A stretch of DNA of 64,000 nt from the NCBI RefSeq assembly GCF_001553545.1, contig NZ_CP014227.1, positions 1,966,501 to 2,030,500 of the forward strand. Reading direction: 5' to 3'. Position 1 is the first letter of the stretch. Each line of letters begins with the position of its first letter. This DNA comes from Capnocytophaga haemolytica (GTDB lineage Bacteria > Bacteroidota > Bacteroidia > Flavobacteriales > Flavobacteriaceae). The notes under the pieces are model-generated. The model saw only the letters and a list, made by a program, of their open reading frames with translations. It was not told where the DNA came from and ran no database searches. Below, piece after piece: positions 1 through 8,839 of the stretch. A program made the position numbers and the translations under genes.

Positions 1-1024
1 TAAGAAGTCGATCTTTGAAGTGATGTACAACATCAACAAGCTTCCCGACTTACACATACAAAGCAATACAAAGCAGAAACTCACTGATTTTGTGGTGATG
101 ATACTCAACCTGCGGGCGTACAGCAAGGAGGCGAATGCCTTTGAGGTGGCTGAGCAGGTGGCGCGCAAAACGGGTTTGCTGCAAGAGTTTAAGAAGGATG
201 GTACGCCTGAGGGCATTGCGCGAATGGAGAATGTTGAGGAGATGCTCAATGGTATCAAGGACTTTGTTGAAGGGCAGGAAGATGTGGCAGACAGCACGGG
301 TAGCCTCAATGAGTACTTGGAAGATATTGCGCTGGCGACTGACTTGGATAAGGATGTGGACGACGATGACCGCGTTGCCTTGATGACCATACATTTGGCT
401 AAGGGTTTGGAGTTCCCCTACGTGTACATCGTAGGTATGGAAGAGGATTTGTTTCCGTCGGCACTAAGTGTAAACTCGCGGGCGGAGTTGGAGGAAGAGC
501 GGCGGCTTTTCTATGTGGCATTGACGCGTGCCGAAAAGCAGGCTTATCTGACTTATGCCGAGAACCGTTACCGCTGGGGAAAGCTGAGTGAATCGGAGCC
601 CAGCAGGTTTATCGACGAGATTGACGACCGCTATTTGGAGTACCTAACCCCTATGCTGCAGAATGCAAATTACCGCTATAAGCCTTTGATAGACAGAGAT
701 GTTTTTGGCGAGGTGGACAAGAGCAAGTTGCGTTTGCAGAAGCCTATCAGTGGTACGCCACCAGCCGCTAACGCCCCTACGGGTGAGCAAGCGGTGAAGC
801 TACGCAAGCTAAAGCCTGTGAACGGGTTGGCAGATAAGGGCAGCAATGACAGTGGCAGTGCAGGTGGGTTACAGGTAGGGACCATAGTGGAACACGCACG
901 TTTTGGGCGCGGGAAAGTGCTCTCGGTAGAAGGCGCAGGCAACGACCGCAAGGCACAGATACAGTTTGAAGTCGGCGGTATTAAGAACATACTATTGCGC
1001 TTTGCTAGATTGGAGATTGTGTAA
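1..1024 (+). CDS. uvrD: UvrD/PcrA-type DNA helicase, C-terminal part (5' end outside window)
   Basis: The frame is open from base 2, so the gene starts before the window; about 340 C-terminal residues are present. It is the 2A/2B end of a superfamily I 3'-5' helicase that unwinds DNA in excision and mismatch repair. Visible motifs are VALMTIHLAKGLEFPYV (motif V region), EEERRLFYVALTRAE (motif VI with the arginine finger) and a C-terminal tail ending in the small domain beginning GTIVEHARFGRGKVLSVEG that PcrA/UvrD proteins use for RNA polymerase contact. A strong bidirectional hairpin follows the stop. PcrA versus UvrD naming is not decidable here. Confidence 0.93.
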   Translation, partial: KKSIFEVMYNINKLPDLHIQSNTKQKLTDFVVMILNLRAYSKEANAFEVAEQVARKTGLLQEFKKDGTPEGIARMENVEEMLNGIKDFVEGQEDVADSTGSLNEYLEDIALATDLDKDVDDDDRVALMTIHLAKGLEFPYVYIVGMEEDLFPSALSVNSRAELEEERRLFYVALTRAEKQAYLTYAENRYRWGKLSESEPSRFIDEIDDRYLEYLTPMLQNANYRYKPLIDRDVFGEVDKSKLRLQKPISGTPPAANAPTGEQAVKLRKLKPVNGLADKGSNDSGSAGGLQVGTIVEHARFGRGKVLSVEGAGNDRKAQIQFEVGGIKNILLRFARLEIV

Positions 1025-1031
1025 GTATCAA

Positions 1032-1079
1032 ATAATAGCGAAGGCTGTGCTTTAAATAAAGCACAGCCTTCGCTATTAT
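1032..1079. terminator. Bidirectional hairpin terminator between convergent genes
   Basis: A perfect 23-bp inverted repeat (1032-1054 with 1057-1079) with a 2-base loop, between the helicase stop and the stop of the leftward glutaminyl cyclase gene. Confidence 0.85.
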
Positions 1080-1092
1080 CTATTCTACTTTT

Positions 1093-2133
1093 TTATTTAA
1101 TAAATACTACTTCAAATATTTTGCTCCAGCGTTTGCCTGTAATGAAGAAGGTTTTGCGCTGTGGGTGATAAGCGATACCATTAAGGACATCAAGATTAGG
1201 AGTTTGCTCTACTTTGTCCTTTAAGCCTCGCACGTCTACTACACCTTCAATAGCACCGTTGTGCGGGTTGATAATCATTATACCATCTTTGAGAAAGGTA
1301 TTGGCGTAGATTTTACCTTCGGCGTACTCTAACTCATTAGCATTAGAGAAGATAGAGGTATTAGTACAGAGTTGTAGACTATCAACCTCGCTAAAAGTCT
1401 CTGGATGGAGTATCCATATTTTCTCAGAGCCATCACTCTTGTAGAGCTTGTCTTTACCATTATGACAGAGCCCCCAGCCTTCTTTGCTTTTGTGATAAGG
1501 GAACGAGCGCAGGTAGTTTAAGTTCTTATCATAGATAAAGCCTACTGCTTCTCGCCAAGTGAGCTGCAGCACTTGGTCGTTAAATACAGTTGCCCCTTCA
1601 CCAAAGTACTGCGCTTTCAAAGGAACGTTCTTATAAACCTGCCCTGTGAAAGGGTTCCATTTACGTATTACTGACTCGCCATATTCGCCTGTACTTTCTA
1701 CCAACGTATCGCCGATAAACTCCAATCCTTGGGTAAAAGCGGTTTTATCGTGTGGATATTCTGCAATGATTTTGTAGTGATAAATCTCAGGAGCGGCTTT
1801 TGCTAATACTGTAATTTCTTTCTGAGCCGTAAAACGTTTGCCATCGGTAGTTAATAGATCTACTTTAAGTTTTTGTTTGCCAAGAGGTATATCTTTGAGC
1901 ACTACTTTATCTGCTTTTGAGGGCAGTGAAATAGTGTGTAGCGTATGCAATTCTTGCTTGATGTCTTCACTAAATTGCTTATTGGTAAGATATACCTCAA
2001 TAGTATCTCCCTCATGATATTCGCTTTGTATAGGTCTCAACTGTATCGTAAAGGCTGCCTGTGCTGTTGTAGTTTTCTTGCAGCTATTTAAGACAGATAG
2101 TATTAAAGTGATATAAAGTATCTTTTTCAGCAT
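1093..2133 (-). CDS. Glutaminyl-peptide cyclotransferase, lipoprotein
   Basis: 346 aa. A lipoprotein signal (hydrophobic stretch, then SVLNSCKK with the lipidated Cys at about 18) puts it in the periplasm or outer membrane. After an Ig-like N-terminal domain of about 110 residues comes the beta-propeller of the plant-type glutamine cyclotransferase family: FTQGLEF, STGEYGESVIRKW, FGEGATVFND, LTWRE, EGWGLCHNG, SDGSEKIWILHP, NANELEYAEGKIYAN and LNGIAYHP. It would convert N-terminal Gln of exported proteins to pyroglutamate, a known modification of flavobacterial T9SS and secreted proteins. It is the last gene of the leftward queH-truB run, 12 bases after the TonB-like gene. Confidence 0.88.
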   Translation of the reverse strand: MLKKILYITLILSVLNSCKKTTTAQAAFTIQLRPIQSEYHEGDTIEVYLTNKQFSEDIKQELHTLHTISLPSKADKVVLKDIPLGKQKLKVDLLTTDGKRFTAQKEITVLAKAAPEIYHYKIIAEYPHDKTAFTQGLEFIGDTLVESTGEYGESVIRKWNPFTGQVYKNVPLKAQYFGEGATVFNDQVLQLTWREAVGFIYDKNLNYLRSFPYHKSKEGWGLCHNGKDKLYKSDGSEKIWILHPETFSEVDSLQLCTNTSIFSNANELEYAEGKIYANTFLKDGIMIINPHNGAIEGVVDVRGLKDKVEQTPNLDVLNGIAYHPQRKTFFITGKRWSKIFEVVFIK

Positions 2134-2145
2134 AGTTCTCTTAAT

Positions 2146-3129
2146 CTACCTCTTACTTTGGAAGGTATATGTAATGGTTCCTGTTTGTTCCTTTTTGCCA
2201 GTTACTGCATTAAATCGTGCGCGTTGAGCATACTGCAAGGAGTTTTCTATAAGACAGTCATCAGTAGTGGTTGAATTGATCTTGTCAAGAGCTGTACGTA
2301 TCACCCTACCTGTGTCATCTACGGTAATAATCACCACCACAGTACCTTGTTTTTCACAAGTAAATATAGGATTAGGTATATTTCCTGTCCTTCCTGTGAG
2401 TGCGTATTTCACTAAGGTATTTTTGTTAGCCTTATTGGATTGTTGAGGTTTTTCTAAGGTCTTTTGCATATCGTTATCAGCAGGCAATACAATATTCGTA
2501 TTAGGACTCTTAACATTTACTAACTCTTCCTTAGCTGATTCCATTTCTTGTGCTGCTCGCTCAGCCATTAATTCGTCGAGCGACTTAAACATATCGGAGT
2601 GCTGCAACTCAGCATTCGCTTCGTTATATGCACTGGTAGTCAGGCGGGCAGTGCTATGCTCCAAGGGTAGATCTGCCTGAGGTTGTTCTTCAAGTTTTGG
2701 AGGCTCATAAGGCAGATCTTCGGGAGTAAGCGCCATCTCTATCATTATCTCCTTAGGCATATTATTGAGCTGCATTGCCATTAGTGTTACTACGGTGCCA
2801 AAGAGTATCAATAGCGTTAGTATCAGCGCTTTATCTGAACTTGAGAACATTGAGAAGAAGTAACGAAACTCTTTTTTAACTGCTGACTGTCTTTTCTTTC
2901 GGCGCCTACCAAAGATAGCCTCCATATTCAGATCTGATATAGGTTTAGGTCGCTGATGTGATGCAGCGCGTTCTTGTTCACGCTCTTCATAGAACTCATT
3001 TACACTCTTGCGCTTTGTGAGTTTCTCATTGAGTGTAGTTTTCCCACTACCGAAACGGTCATTAAGTGTCTGCCCACTTTTGCGGAGAAATCTATCAACG
3101 ATTGTTGTGAGAATAATAGGTCGTATCAT
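2146..3129 (-). CDS. TonB-like single-span membrane protein
   Basis: 327 aa. About 100 basic cytoplasmic residues (rich in KRK near 74-85) precede one transmembrane span (about 100-121), then a proline/glutamate-rich periplasmic linker and a C-terminal region ending GTVVVIITVDDTGRVI...GTITYTF, which fits the C-terminal fold of TonB-family energy transducers. Its ATG overlaps the truB stop (ATGA), so the two are translationally coupled. The long N-terminal tail is unusual for TonB, where about 10-30 residues is normal; a later start at Met69 is possible. No exbBD is nearby. Function is inferred from the C-terminal pattern only. Confidence 0.7.
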   Translation of the reverse strand: MIRPIILTTIVDRFLRKSGQTLNDRFGSGKTTLNEKLTKRKSVNEFYEEREQERAASHQRPKPISDLNMEAIFGRRRKKRQSAVKKEFRYFFSMFSSSDKALILTLLILFGTVVTLMAMQLNNMPKEIMIEMALTPEDLPYEPPKLEEQPQADLPLEHSTARLTTSAYNEANAELQHSDMFKSLDELMAERAAQEMESAKEELVNVKSPNTNIVLPADNDMQKTLEKPQQSNKANKNTLVKYALTGRTGNIPNPIFTCEKQGTVVVIITVDDTGRVIRTALDKINSTTTDDCLIENSLQYAQRARFNAVTGKKEQTGTITYTFQSKR

Positions 3130-3824
3130 AGTCGTGGTATATGTTTTATTATGAATTCATCAGGTGAGAGGGCTTCTGCCACATCGTAATCCCCTATCTT
3201 AGTACGTCTGAGCGCTGATAGGTATGCCCCTGAACCAAGCACCTTACCCATATCATTTGCCAAGGAACGCACGTAAGTACCTTTGCTGCATTCCACTTCA
3301 AAATGCAAAAGCGGAAACTCAGTGGTATCAAGTTCAAATCGGTGTACCTGCACTTTGCGTGTGGGCACTTCGATGGCTTCTCCCTCGCGAGCAAACTCAT
3401 ACAGCCTTTTACCTGCACGCTTAATTGCTGAGAACACAGGTGGTACTTGCTCTATTTCACCTACAAACTGCTGCCGTACAATCTCTATCTTCTCAGGGGT
3501 AATATGCTCGGTGGGGTAATGAACTTCCACCTCAGTCTCCATATCATACGAAGGGGTGGTTGCCCCCACAGTGATCGTACCTGTATAGGTCTTTACAGCG
3601 TCTTGTATCTCTGTTATTTTCTTAGTAAACTTACCCGTGCAAACCACTAATAGCCCCGATGCCAAAGGATCAAGCGTGCCTGCGTGTCCTATCTTTATTT
3701 TCTTCTGCTTGTAGTGCCTGAGGATCGCCCATTTAATCTTGTTGACTGCTTGAAATGACGACCAGCCCAGCGGCTTATCAATCAGCAATATGCGTCCTTC
3801 GGCAAACTCTTCTGCTGTGATCAT
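3126..3824 (-). CDS. truB: tRNA pseudouridine(55) synthase TruB
   Basis: 232 aa, normal for flavobacterial TruB. It makes pseudouridine 55 in the T-loop of tRNAs. Family motifs: LLIDKPLGWSSFQAVNKIK at the N terminus, GHAGTLDPLASGLLVVCTGKFTK with the catalytic Asp, and CSKGTYVRSLANDMG. It follows queH with 1 base between and overlaps the TonB-like gene by 4 bases, so it is in one transcription unit driven from the promoter near 4.53 kb. Confidence 0.95.
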   Translation of the reverse strand: MITAEEFAEGRILLIDKPLGWSSFQAVNKIKWAILRHYKQKKIKIGHAGTLDPLASGLLVVCTGKFTKKITEIQDAVKTYTGTITVGATTPSYDMETEVEVHYPTEHITPEKIEIVRQQFVGEIEQVPPVFSAIKRAGKRLYEFAREGEAIEVPTRKVQVHRFELDTTEFPLLHFEVECSKGTYVRSLANDMGKVLGSGAYLSALRRTKIGDYDVAEALSPDEFIIKHIPRL

Positions 3825-3825
3825 C

Positions 3826-4494
3826 TTATTTAGCTTCTTTTAAAGGTGTAACTTCACCGTAGAACTTCTCTCCGATGCGTATGCGCTCTTGCCCGTTCTC
3901 TACTCTTCGCCTATTGGCATCACGCAGCGAATACGCACAACCACAATACTCCTGCATATAAAACTTCTCACGCTTGCAGATATTGAGCATACACGCCTGC
4001 CCACCTTTCTTACGCCAATTATAATCCCAGTAGGTCAATCCTTCATACCTCGAAACTGCTTTCTGCCCACTTTGGGTTACTTGGTCAAAGTTCTTCCAAC
4101 GTGAAATTCCCAGCGAGCTACTCATCACATCAAAGCCGTGTTCGTAGGCATACAAAGCCGCACGCTCTAAGCGCATATCAAAGCATACCTCACAGCGCTT
4201 GCCGCGTTCAGGCTCAAACTCCATCCCCTTCACACGTGCATACCAGATATCAGGGTCATAGTCCGCATCAATGATAGGCACACCACACTGCTCAGCAAAG
4301 CGTATATTCTCATCCTTGCGCAAGTCGTACTCCTTACGTGGGTGGATATTAGGGTTATAGAAGTAAATTGTAAAGTCAATCCCCGAAGCGATAATCGCCT
4401 CTATAATCCCCCCAGAACAAGGAGCACAACAGGTGTGCAGCAGTAAACGCTTCCCTTCATTGGGCAACGTCAATTTCTCATAAGCTAATTCCAT
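3826..4494 (-). CDS. queH: Epoxyqueuosine reductase QueH
   Basis: 222 aa. QueH carries out the last step of queuosine synthesis in tRNA, reducing epoxyqueuosine. The sequence shows [14 protein letters not shown] (adjacent cysteines at 22-23 and C26), [16 protein letters not shown], the second cysteine pair in [31 protein letters not shown], and C-terminal cysteines in [23 protein letters not shown]. These cysteines fit the Fe-S cluster and neighbouring metal site known for QueH. First gene of the leftward queH-truB operon; a TATCTTTG -7 element lies 30 bases upstream. Confidence 0.93.
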   Translation of the reverse strand: MELAYEKLTLPNEGKRLLLHTCCAPCSGGIIEAIIASGIDFTIYFYNPNIHPRKEYDLRKDENIRFAEQCGVPIIDADYDPDIWYARVKGMEFEPERGKRCEVCFDMRLERAALYAYEHGFDVMSSSLGISRWKNFDQVTQSGQKAVSRYEGLTYWDYNWRKKGGQACMLNICKREKFYMQEYCGCAYSLRDANRRRVENGQERIRIGEKFYGEVTPLKEAK

Positions 4495-4523
4495 ACAAAT
4501 ATCTAAGCTCTACTTTTCGGTGG

Positions 4524-4531
4524 CAAAGATA
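4524..4531 (-). promoter_or_regulatory. -7 element (TATCTTTG) for queH operon
   Basis: On the minus strand TATCTTTG matches the Bacteroidota TAnnTTTG element and lies 30 bases upstream of the queH ATG. The remaining spacer to the HlyD-type gene stop (4652) shows no other feature. Confidence 0.6.
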
Positions 4532-4651
4532 TAACAAAATCACAAAACAGCATTCATTTCACCTTGTAAAAATACTGTAAAAAGTATTATTACCTATATT
4601 ACAAGCGCCTTTTAGCAATTATTCCTTATCAAATATAGAGACTCGATCACT

Positions 4652-5893
4652 TTATTTATTCCCCGTTTGAACAGGGTCGTTATTCTTTAGCAATTTAGTA
4701 ATGGTGCTATACGGACCTGTGATGATCGTCTCCCCTTTGCTCACCCCCGAGATGATTTCTATATTCACATTATCCTGAATACCAGTATCAACTGCTCTTA
4801 GTTCAGCTTTGCCATTCTTCAACACATACACTGCCTCAGTTCGCTTATCTGCCTCTGCTTTTGGAGTCTTGGGGTCAATCTCCGAGCGCTTCTTTATAAT
4901 AATAGCACTGATAGGTACTGCCACCACATCCTTTTTGGTATTGGTAAGGATATCCACCGTTGCAGTCATCCCTGGTCGGAAAGGCGAATAACCTTCAGGC
5001 TTGCCTACCAAAAGGTCTTTGTACGAATCCTCCTCAATATGGATCTTCACCTTGAAGTTCGTCACCTGATCCACGCTCGTAGTCGAGTTGGCTGTATTGG
5101 CAATATTAGTCACTCTCCCCTTAAAAACACGCTTCAGGTAAGCATCTACCTCAATATTAACACTGTCGCCTATCTTTACTTTAACGATATCATTTTCATT
5201 AACATCTACCTCTACCTCCATACTTCGCAAGTTCGCCAGGCGCATAATTTCAGTCCCCGACATCTGTATTGTACCTACTACGCGCTCACCAAGCTCTACA
5301 CTCAGCTTAGAAATCGTTCCATTCGTAGGGGCATAAATCACCGTCTTCTTCAAATTATCTTGAGCTTCTGATACAGTTGCCATCGCACTTTGCACATTAA
5401 AGCGCGCCGACTCGCGATTTGCCTTTGCCCCTTCGTAAGTAGCTACAACCTTATCCCAATCCGACTTTGAGATGACCCCCTTATCATACAAAGTCTTACT
5501 GCGTTTATAGCTTTCCTCAGCCTCTTTCAGGGTCGCTTCTGTTTGCTGTTGCGAAGCTCGTGTCGTCTGAAGGCTCGCAATACTACGCTTCACACCCGAC
5601 TGGTAAATATCAGGATTGATGCGCACCAAAAGGTCACCCTTCTTCACTTGCTGTCCTTCCTTTACAGGGAGCTCAATAATCTCACCCGACACTTCCGACG
5701 ATAGCTTTACCTCAAGCTCAGGCTGTATCTTACCCGTAGCCGACACCTTCTGCGTCAATGTAGAAAGCTCCACTTGTGCTACCTCCACCTGCAAAGCATC
5801 GTTATTTCCTCCAAAAACACCCGCTTTTTTAAGAATAATAAGCAATAATATCACTGCCGCAATAGCGATGATAATAATAGTCCTTTTCTTCAT
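4652..5893 (-). CDS. Periplasmic adaptor (HlyD/MacA/AcrA family) of an efflux system
   Basis: 413 aa. A short cytoplasmic start and one N-terminal hydrophobic span (about 5-22) anchor it in the inner membrane. The split lipoyl/barrel-sandwich halves are VKLSSEVSGEIIELPVKEGQQVKKGDLLVRIN and IYAPTNGTISKLSVELGERV, separated by a coiled-coil hairpin (about 95-185), followed by a beta-barrel domain. MacA-like proteins join an ABC or RND pump to TolC. It lies 34 bases downstream of a tolC-type gene, so the two are probably cotranscribed, but no pump gene follows: the next leftward gene is queH with its own promoter. The substrate cannot be told. Confidence 0.88.
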   Translation of the reverse strand: MKKRTIIIIAIAAVILLLIILKKAGVFGGNNDALQVEVAQVELSTLTQKVSATGKIQPELEVKLSSEVSGEIIELPVKEGQQVKKGDLLVRINPDIYQSGVKRSIASLQTTRASQQQTEATLKEAEESYKRSKTLYDKGVISKSDWDKVVATYEGAKANRESARFNVQSAMATVSEAQDNLKKTVIYAPTNGTISKLSVELGERVVGTIQMSGTEIMRLANLRSMEVEVDVNENDIVKVKIGDSVNIEVDAYLKRVFKGRVTNIANTANSTTSVDQVTNFKVKIHIEEDSYKDLLVGKPEGYSPFRPGMTATVDILTNTKKDVVAVPISAIIIKKRSEIDPKTPKAEADKRTEAVYVLKNGKAELRAVDTGIQDNVNIEIISGVSKGETIITGPYSTITKLLKNNDPVQTGNK

Positions 5894-5927
5894 ATATAAA
5901 ATACTTTTATTTACTGATTATCAACCT

Positions 5928-7223
5928 CTAATGAGCAAAATAATACTCCAACACCTTCACTTTGAATAGGTATTTATATTTAGCCGCAATGGCATCTGTC
6001 TCAGCCTTTTCCTCCTGATATTTCGCTTGATTATAGTCAAAAGTAGTCATCAGCCCTACTTTGTGGCGCTCCTCAGCGTATGCAAACGACTGTCGTTTTG
6101 CCTCTGCCGTCTTTTCACTTGCCTCATACAGCTTCTTAGCACTGGCTGCATCCGTATAAGCTTCATAGATATTCTTCTCCATCGTCAATTCAGCCTGCTC
6201 TTTAGCAAACTGGCTCTTCAACAGATTGAGCTGCTGCCTCTTCACACTCCCCAATGTATTAAATCCATTGAGTATCGGGATATTCAGTGAAAGCCCCGCA
6301 AACATCCCCTTATTCGCATCCAATTGCTTCCAGAACTCCTCAGGCTGGCTCTTCGACCAACGCGTATTATAGCCCCACTGAGCCGAAAGACGCGGTGTAT
6401 AGCCCGAACGCGACACCTTCAAACTGCTCTCCGCCAGCGCTACATTTGCCTCAGCGATCTTCACCTCACGCATCACCTCCTTTGCCTTAGCGTAAATCTC
6501 TTGTGGCGAACGGTTTAAGATATCCGTATGCTCTCCCTCAAGAGGTAAATCAGCAACGTCAAAACTCTGATACTCTTTCAAAAGCAACAGCTGCGCAAGC
6601 CCCATCTTAGCGATGAACAAAGCATTTTCAGTGGCAATAATCTCCTGCTCTTGCCCCAGTACCGTCGCATCCGCCTCATAGACGTCCCCTTTCGGCAATG
6701 AACCCGCTGCAATCAAATCACGCGTACGAGCAGCACTCTGCTTCGAAACCTCCAATTGCGCTTGCAGCACTTTGAGTTTCTCCTTCTGCGAAAGCACCTC
6801 TAAATAAGCATTGATCAGCGAAAGCACTATGTCATCCTTCATCTTATCAAGCTGATACTGAGCTGCAACCCCATTGAGCTTCGCCTGTTGCAATTTGCGC
6901 CAGTTCTGCAAACCGTTAAAAAGCGTCAGCTCCACATTCACACCCCCCGAAGCCGACTGAAAGAACTGATTCTCATACTGGTTCGTCACAGGGTTCACAT
7001 TCTTCCCCTCATTGAGCCCATACTGAGCGCTCGCGTTTACCGAAGGCAGAAAAGCCCCACGCGCCTGCAACAAATCAATATCCGTAGCCTTCAAATCCAC
7101 TGCCGACCGCTGCACCGAAATATTGTGCTCAAGCGCATAACTAATACATTCATCAAGCGTCCAAAGGTGCTGTGAATACCCTATCGCAGGTAGTAAAAAT
7201 AAGTAAATCAGTCTCTTCATCAT
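5928..7223 (-). CDS. TolC-family outer membrane efflux protein
   Basis: 431 aa with a signal peptide ending near GYSQ (about 18). Two repeats of the TolC fold are present, each with the coiled-coil and barrel-strand pattern: TLDECISYALEHNISVQRS at the start, NVELTLFNGLQNWRKLQQAK and LSLNIPILNGFNTLGSVKRQ for the membrane strands, and AEERHKVGLMTTFDYNQAK near the end. It would form the outer-membrane duct for the adaptor encoded just downstream. Two Met codons are adjacent at the start; either could be used. Confidence 0.9.
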   Translation of the reverse strand: MMKRLIYLFLLPAIGYSQHLWTLDECISYALEHNISVQRSAVDLKATDIDLLQARGAFLPSVNASAQYGLNEGKNVNPVTNQYENQFFQSASGGVNVELTLFNGLQNWRKLQQAKLNGVAAQYQLDKMKDDIVLSLINAYLEVLSQKEKLKVLQAQLEVSKQSAARTRDLIAAGSLPKGDVYEADATVLGQEQEIIATENALFIAKMGLAQLLLLKEYQSFDVADLPLEGEHTDILNRSPQEIYAKAKEVMREVKIAEANVALAESSLKVSRSGYTPRLSAQWGYNTRWSKSQPEEFWKQLDANKGMFAGLSLNIPILNGFNTLGSVKRQQLNLLKSQFAKEQAELTMEKNIYEAYTDAASAKKLYEASEKTAEAKRQSFAYAEERHKVGLMTTFDYNQAKYQEEKAETDAIAAKYKYLFKVKVLEYYFAH

Positions 7224-7269
7224 ATACTATTGGGCTCCTGACCCTTTCTTTTACAACAAAATGTGAGCA

Positions 7270-7304
7270 CAAAGATAAACAATATTTTTCAATCTACGCA
7301 CAAA
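7270..7304 (-). promoter_or_regulatory. Promoter of the tolC-hlyD unit
   Basis: Minus-strand TATCTTTG (7270-7277) with TTTG at 7301-7304 as a possible -33 element; the 23-base spacer is slightly longer than usual. Confidence 0.6.
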
Positions 7305-7461
7305 AATACTATTTTTTAACTTTTTTTAAAATTCTCACACAAAAAAATCACTGCTCCCAATCCTAATATAATTGCCATTTTTAAACCAAAAATTCAGAAA
7401 ACAATACCGCATCATTTCTCTCAAAAAGAAAATCACACTGAAAAACAAAACTATTTTCAAA

Positions 7462-7494
7462 CGGTTCCCTATCGGATTCACTTCGGATCACCTC
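7462..7494. repeat. Undecad array: CG every 11 bp, three units
   Basis: CGG recurs at 7462, 7473 and 7484, exactly 11 bases apart, with partly similar units (CGGATTCACTT, CGGATCACCTC). It lies about 65-95 bases upstream of the prmA -7 element. Confidence 0.5.
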
Positions 7495-7556
7495 TGAAGA
7501 AAACCCCTTCAGAAAATATTTCTATTCATCTTCCGCACTGTTTAAGCAAAAATACG

Positions 7557-7564
7557 TACCTTTG
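7557..7564 (+). promoter_or_regulatory. -7 element (TACCTTTG) for prmA-clpS
   Basis: TACCTTTG 18 bases upstream of the prmA ATG fits the Bacteroidota -7 consensus; no clear -33 TTTG is seen. Confidence 0.6.
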
Positions 7565-7582
7565 TAGCCTCAATATAAGTAT

Positions 7583-8416
7583 ATGCAGAACTATATAGAA
7601 TACGACTTTACCATCACCCCCCGCGAGGTAGGTGCTGAGATATTAGTGGCTGAGCTCGCCGAGGTGGGCTTTGAAAGCTTCGTAGATACCGAGGGCGGAC
7701 TCTTAGCCTATATCCAAGAGCCCTTGTGGAACGAGGCAATCCTCAGTGATATTTACATCCTGCAAAACCCTGATTTCACCGTCTCCTACACCTATAAGAC
7801 CATTCCACAAGTCAATTGGAATGAGGAGTGGGAAAAGAACTTCGACCCTATCGTAGTCGAGGGAGCCTGCACCGTGCGCGCCTCCTTCCACCCTGCGGCA
7901 ACCACCCCTTATGAGATTGTCATCACCCCGAAGATGAGTTTCGGCACAGGCCACCACGAGACTACCTATATGATGCTCCAATTCCTGCTCACACTCGACC
8001 TGAAGGACAAGGGCGTGCTTGATATGGGCTGTGGCACCAGTGTGCTCGCCATTATGGCAGAAAAGCGCGGCGCAGCAGAAGTGTTGGCAGTGGACATTGA
8101 CGACTGGTGCGTTGAAAACTCCCTTGAGAACATAGCGCACAACGCCTGCGAGCACATTTCCGTATTGCTGGGCGACGCCTCACAACTCAACGGACGCACC
8201 TTCGACCTTATTATTGCCAATATCAACCGCAATATCCTCCTTGCCGACATCCCTCACTATGCTGCCTCACTCACCCACGGCGGCACCCTATTGCTCAGCG
8301 GCTTCTACACCGAAGATATACCCGCCATCACCGAGCAATGCACCGCCCACGCACTTCGTTTTGTACAAAACTTAGAGCGCAACAACTGGGCAGCCGTTCA
8401 ATTTACAAAACAATAA
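7583..8416 (+). CDS. prmA: Ribosomal protein L11 methyltransferase
   Basis: 277 aa. PrmA trimethylates ribosomal protein L11 using S-adenosylmethionine. The N-terminal L11-recognition domain (1 to about 95) leads by a linker to a Rossmann methyltransferase: MSFGTGHHETTYMML, then motif I LDMGCGTSVLAIMAEKRGA, an acidic ribose-binding end in VLAVDIDDW, and motif IV LIIANINRNIL. It is followed by clpS after 4 bases, a pairing common in flavobacteria. Confidence 0.94.
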   Translation: MQNYIEYDFTITPREVGAEILVAELAEVGFESFVDTEGGLLAYIQEPLWNEAILSDIYILQNPDFTVSYTYKTIPQVNWNEEWEKNFDPIVVEGACTVRASFHPAATTPYEIVITPKMSFGTGHHETTYMMLQFLLTLDLKDKGVLDMGCGTSVLAIMAEKRGAAEVLAVDIDDWCVENSLENIAHNACEHISVLLGDASQLNGRTFDLIIANINRNILLADIPHYAASLTHGGTLLLSGFYTEDIPAITEQCTAHALRFVQNLERNNWAAVQFTKQ

Positions 8417-8420
8417 CCCT

Positions 8421-8708
8421 ATGGTAATCAGCAACCACTCCGAAGAAACCCTTACCCAAACAGTCGTGAAAGAGGCCATTGACGAGGTCAGCACCTTAGT
8501 ACTCTACAACGACGATGTGCACACCTTTGATTATGTGATAGAGACCTTAGTGCGTGTATGCGAACACACTTACGAGCAGGCAGAGCAATGTGCCATTATC
8601 GTGCACTACAAAGGCAAGTGCGACGTGAAAAGCGGCAGTTACGACTACCTCAGTCCTCTCTGCGAAGCCCTCCTCGAGGCAGGTCTCACCGCAATGATCG
8701 AAGGTTGA
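8421..8708 (+). CDS. clpS: ClpS, adaptor of the Clp protease
   Basis: 95 aa, normal for ClpS. It delivers N-degron substrates to ClpA/ClpC-ClpP. The core LVLYNDDVHTFDYVIETL is the family signature (NDDxxxxxxV), with the N-degron-binding residues in the same segment and the helix EQAEQCAIIVHYKGKCDV matching the conserved A..I...G.C.V pattern. It starts 4 bases after prmA and shares its promoter. After the stop, CT falls at 8710, 8717 and 8724 in a short C/T-rich stretch. Confidence 0.93.
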   Translation: MVISNHSEETLTQTVVKEAIDEVSTLVLYNDDVHTFDYVIETLVRVCEHTYEQAEQCAIIVHYKGKCDVKSGSYDYLSPLCEALLEAGLTAMIEG

Positions 8709-8810
8709 GCTGTCCCCTCTACCCTACTCCACCCTCGGCAAAAGTTGTAGAGAGTTCCCCTTAGGTTAAATTTTTTCTCCCTTTCCGCTTTCTATTTGCC
8801 AAAAACTTTG

Positions 8811-8818
8811 TACCTTTG
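8811..8818 (+). promoter_or_regulatory. -7 element (TACCTTTG) for the exonuclease gene
   Basis: TACCTTTG lies 21 bases upstream of the ATG at 8840; no convincing -33 partner was found. Confidence 0.55.
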
Positions 8819-8839
8819 CCCCATTAATAACAACAAAGT

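Larger units (their letters stand above)
7224..7582. other. Divergent promoter region between tolC-type gene and prmA
   Basis: AT-rich spacer of 359 bases. It holds a leftward -7 element at 7270-7277, a rightward -7 element at 7557-7564, and three CG-anchored 11-bp units at 7462-7494. No ORF or RNA gene is apparent. Confidence 0.7.

Noticed and set aside
8710..8737. Possible CT heptads after clpS
   Set aside because: Only three in-register CT in a strongly C/T-rich stretch; chance is likely, so not listed as a repeat.
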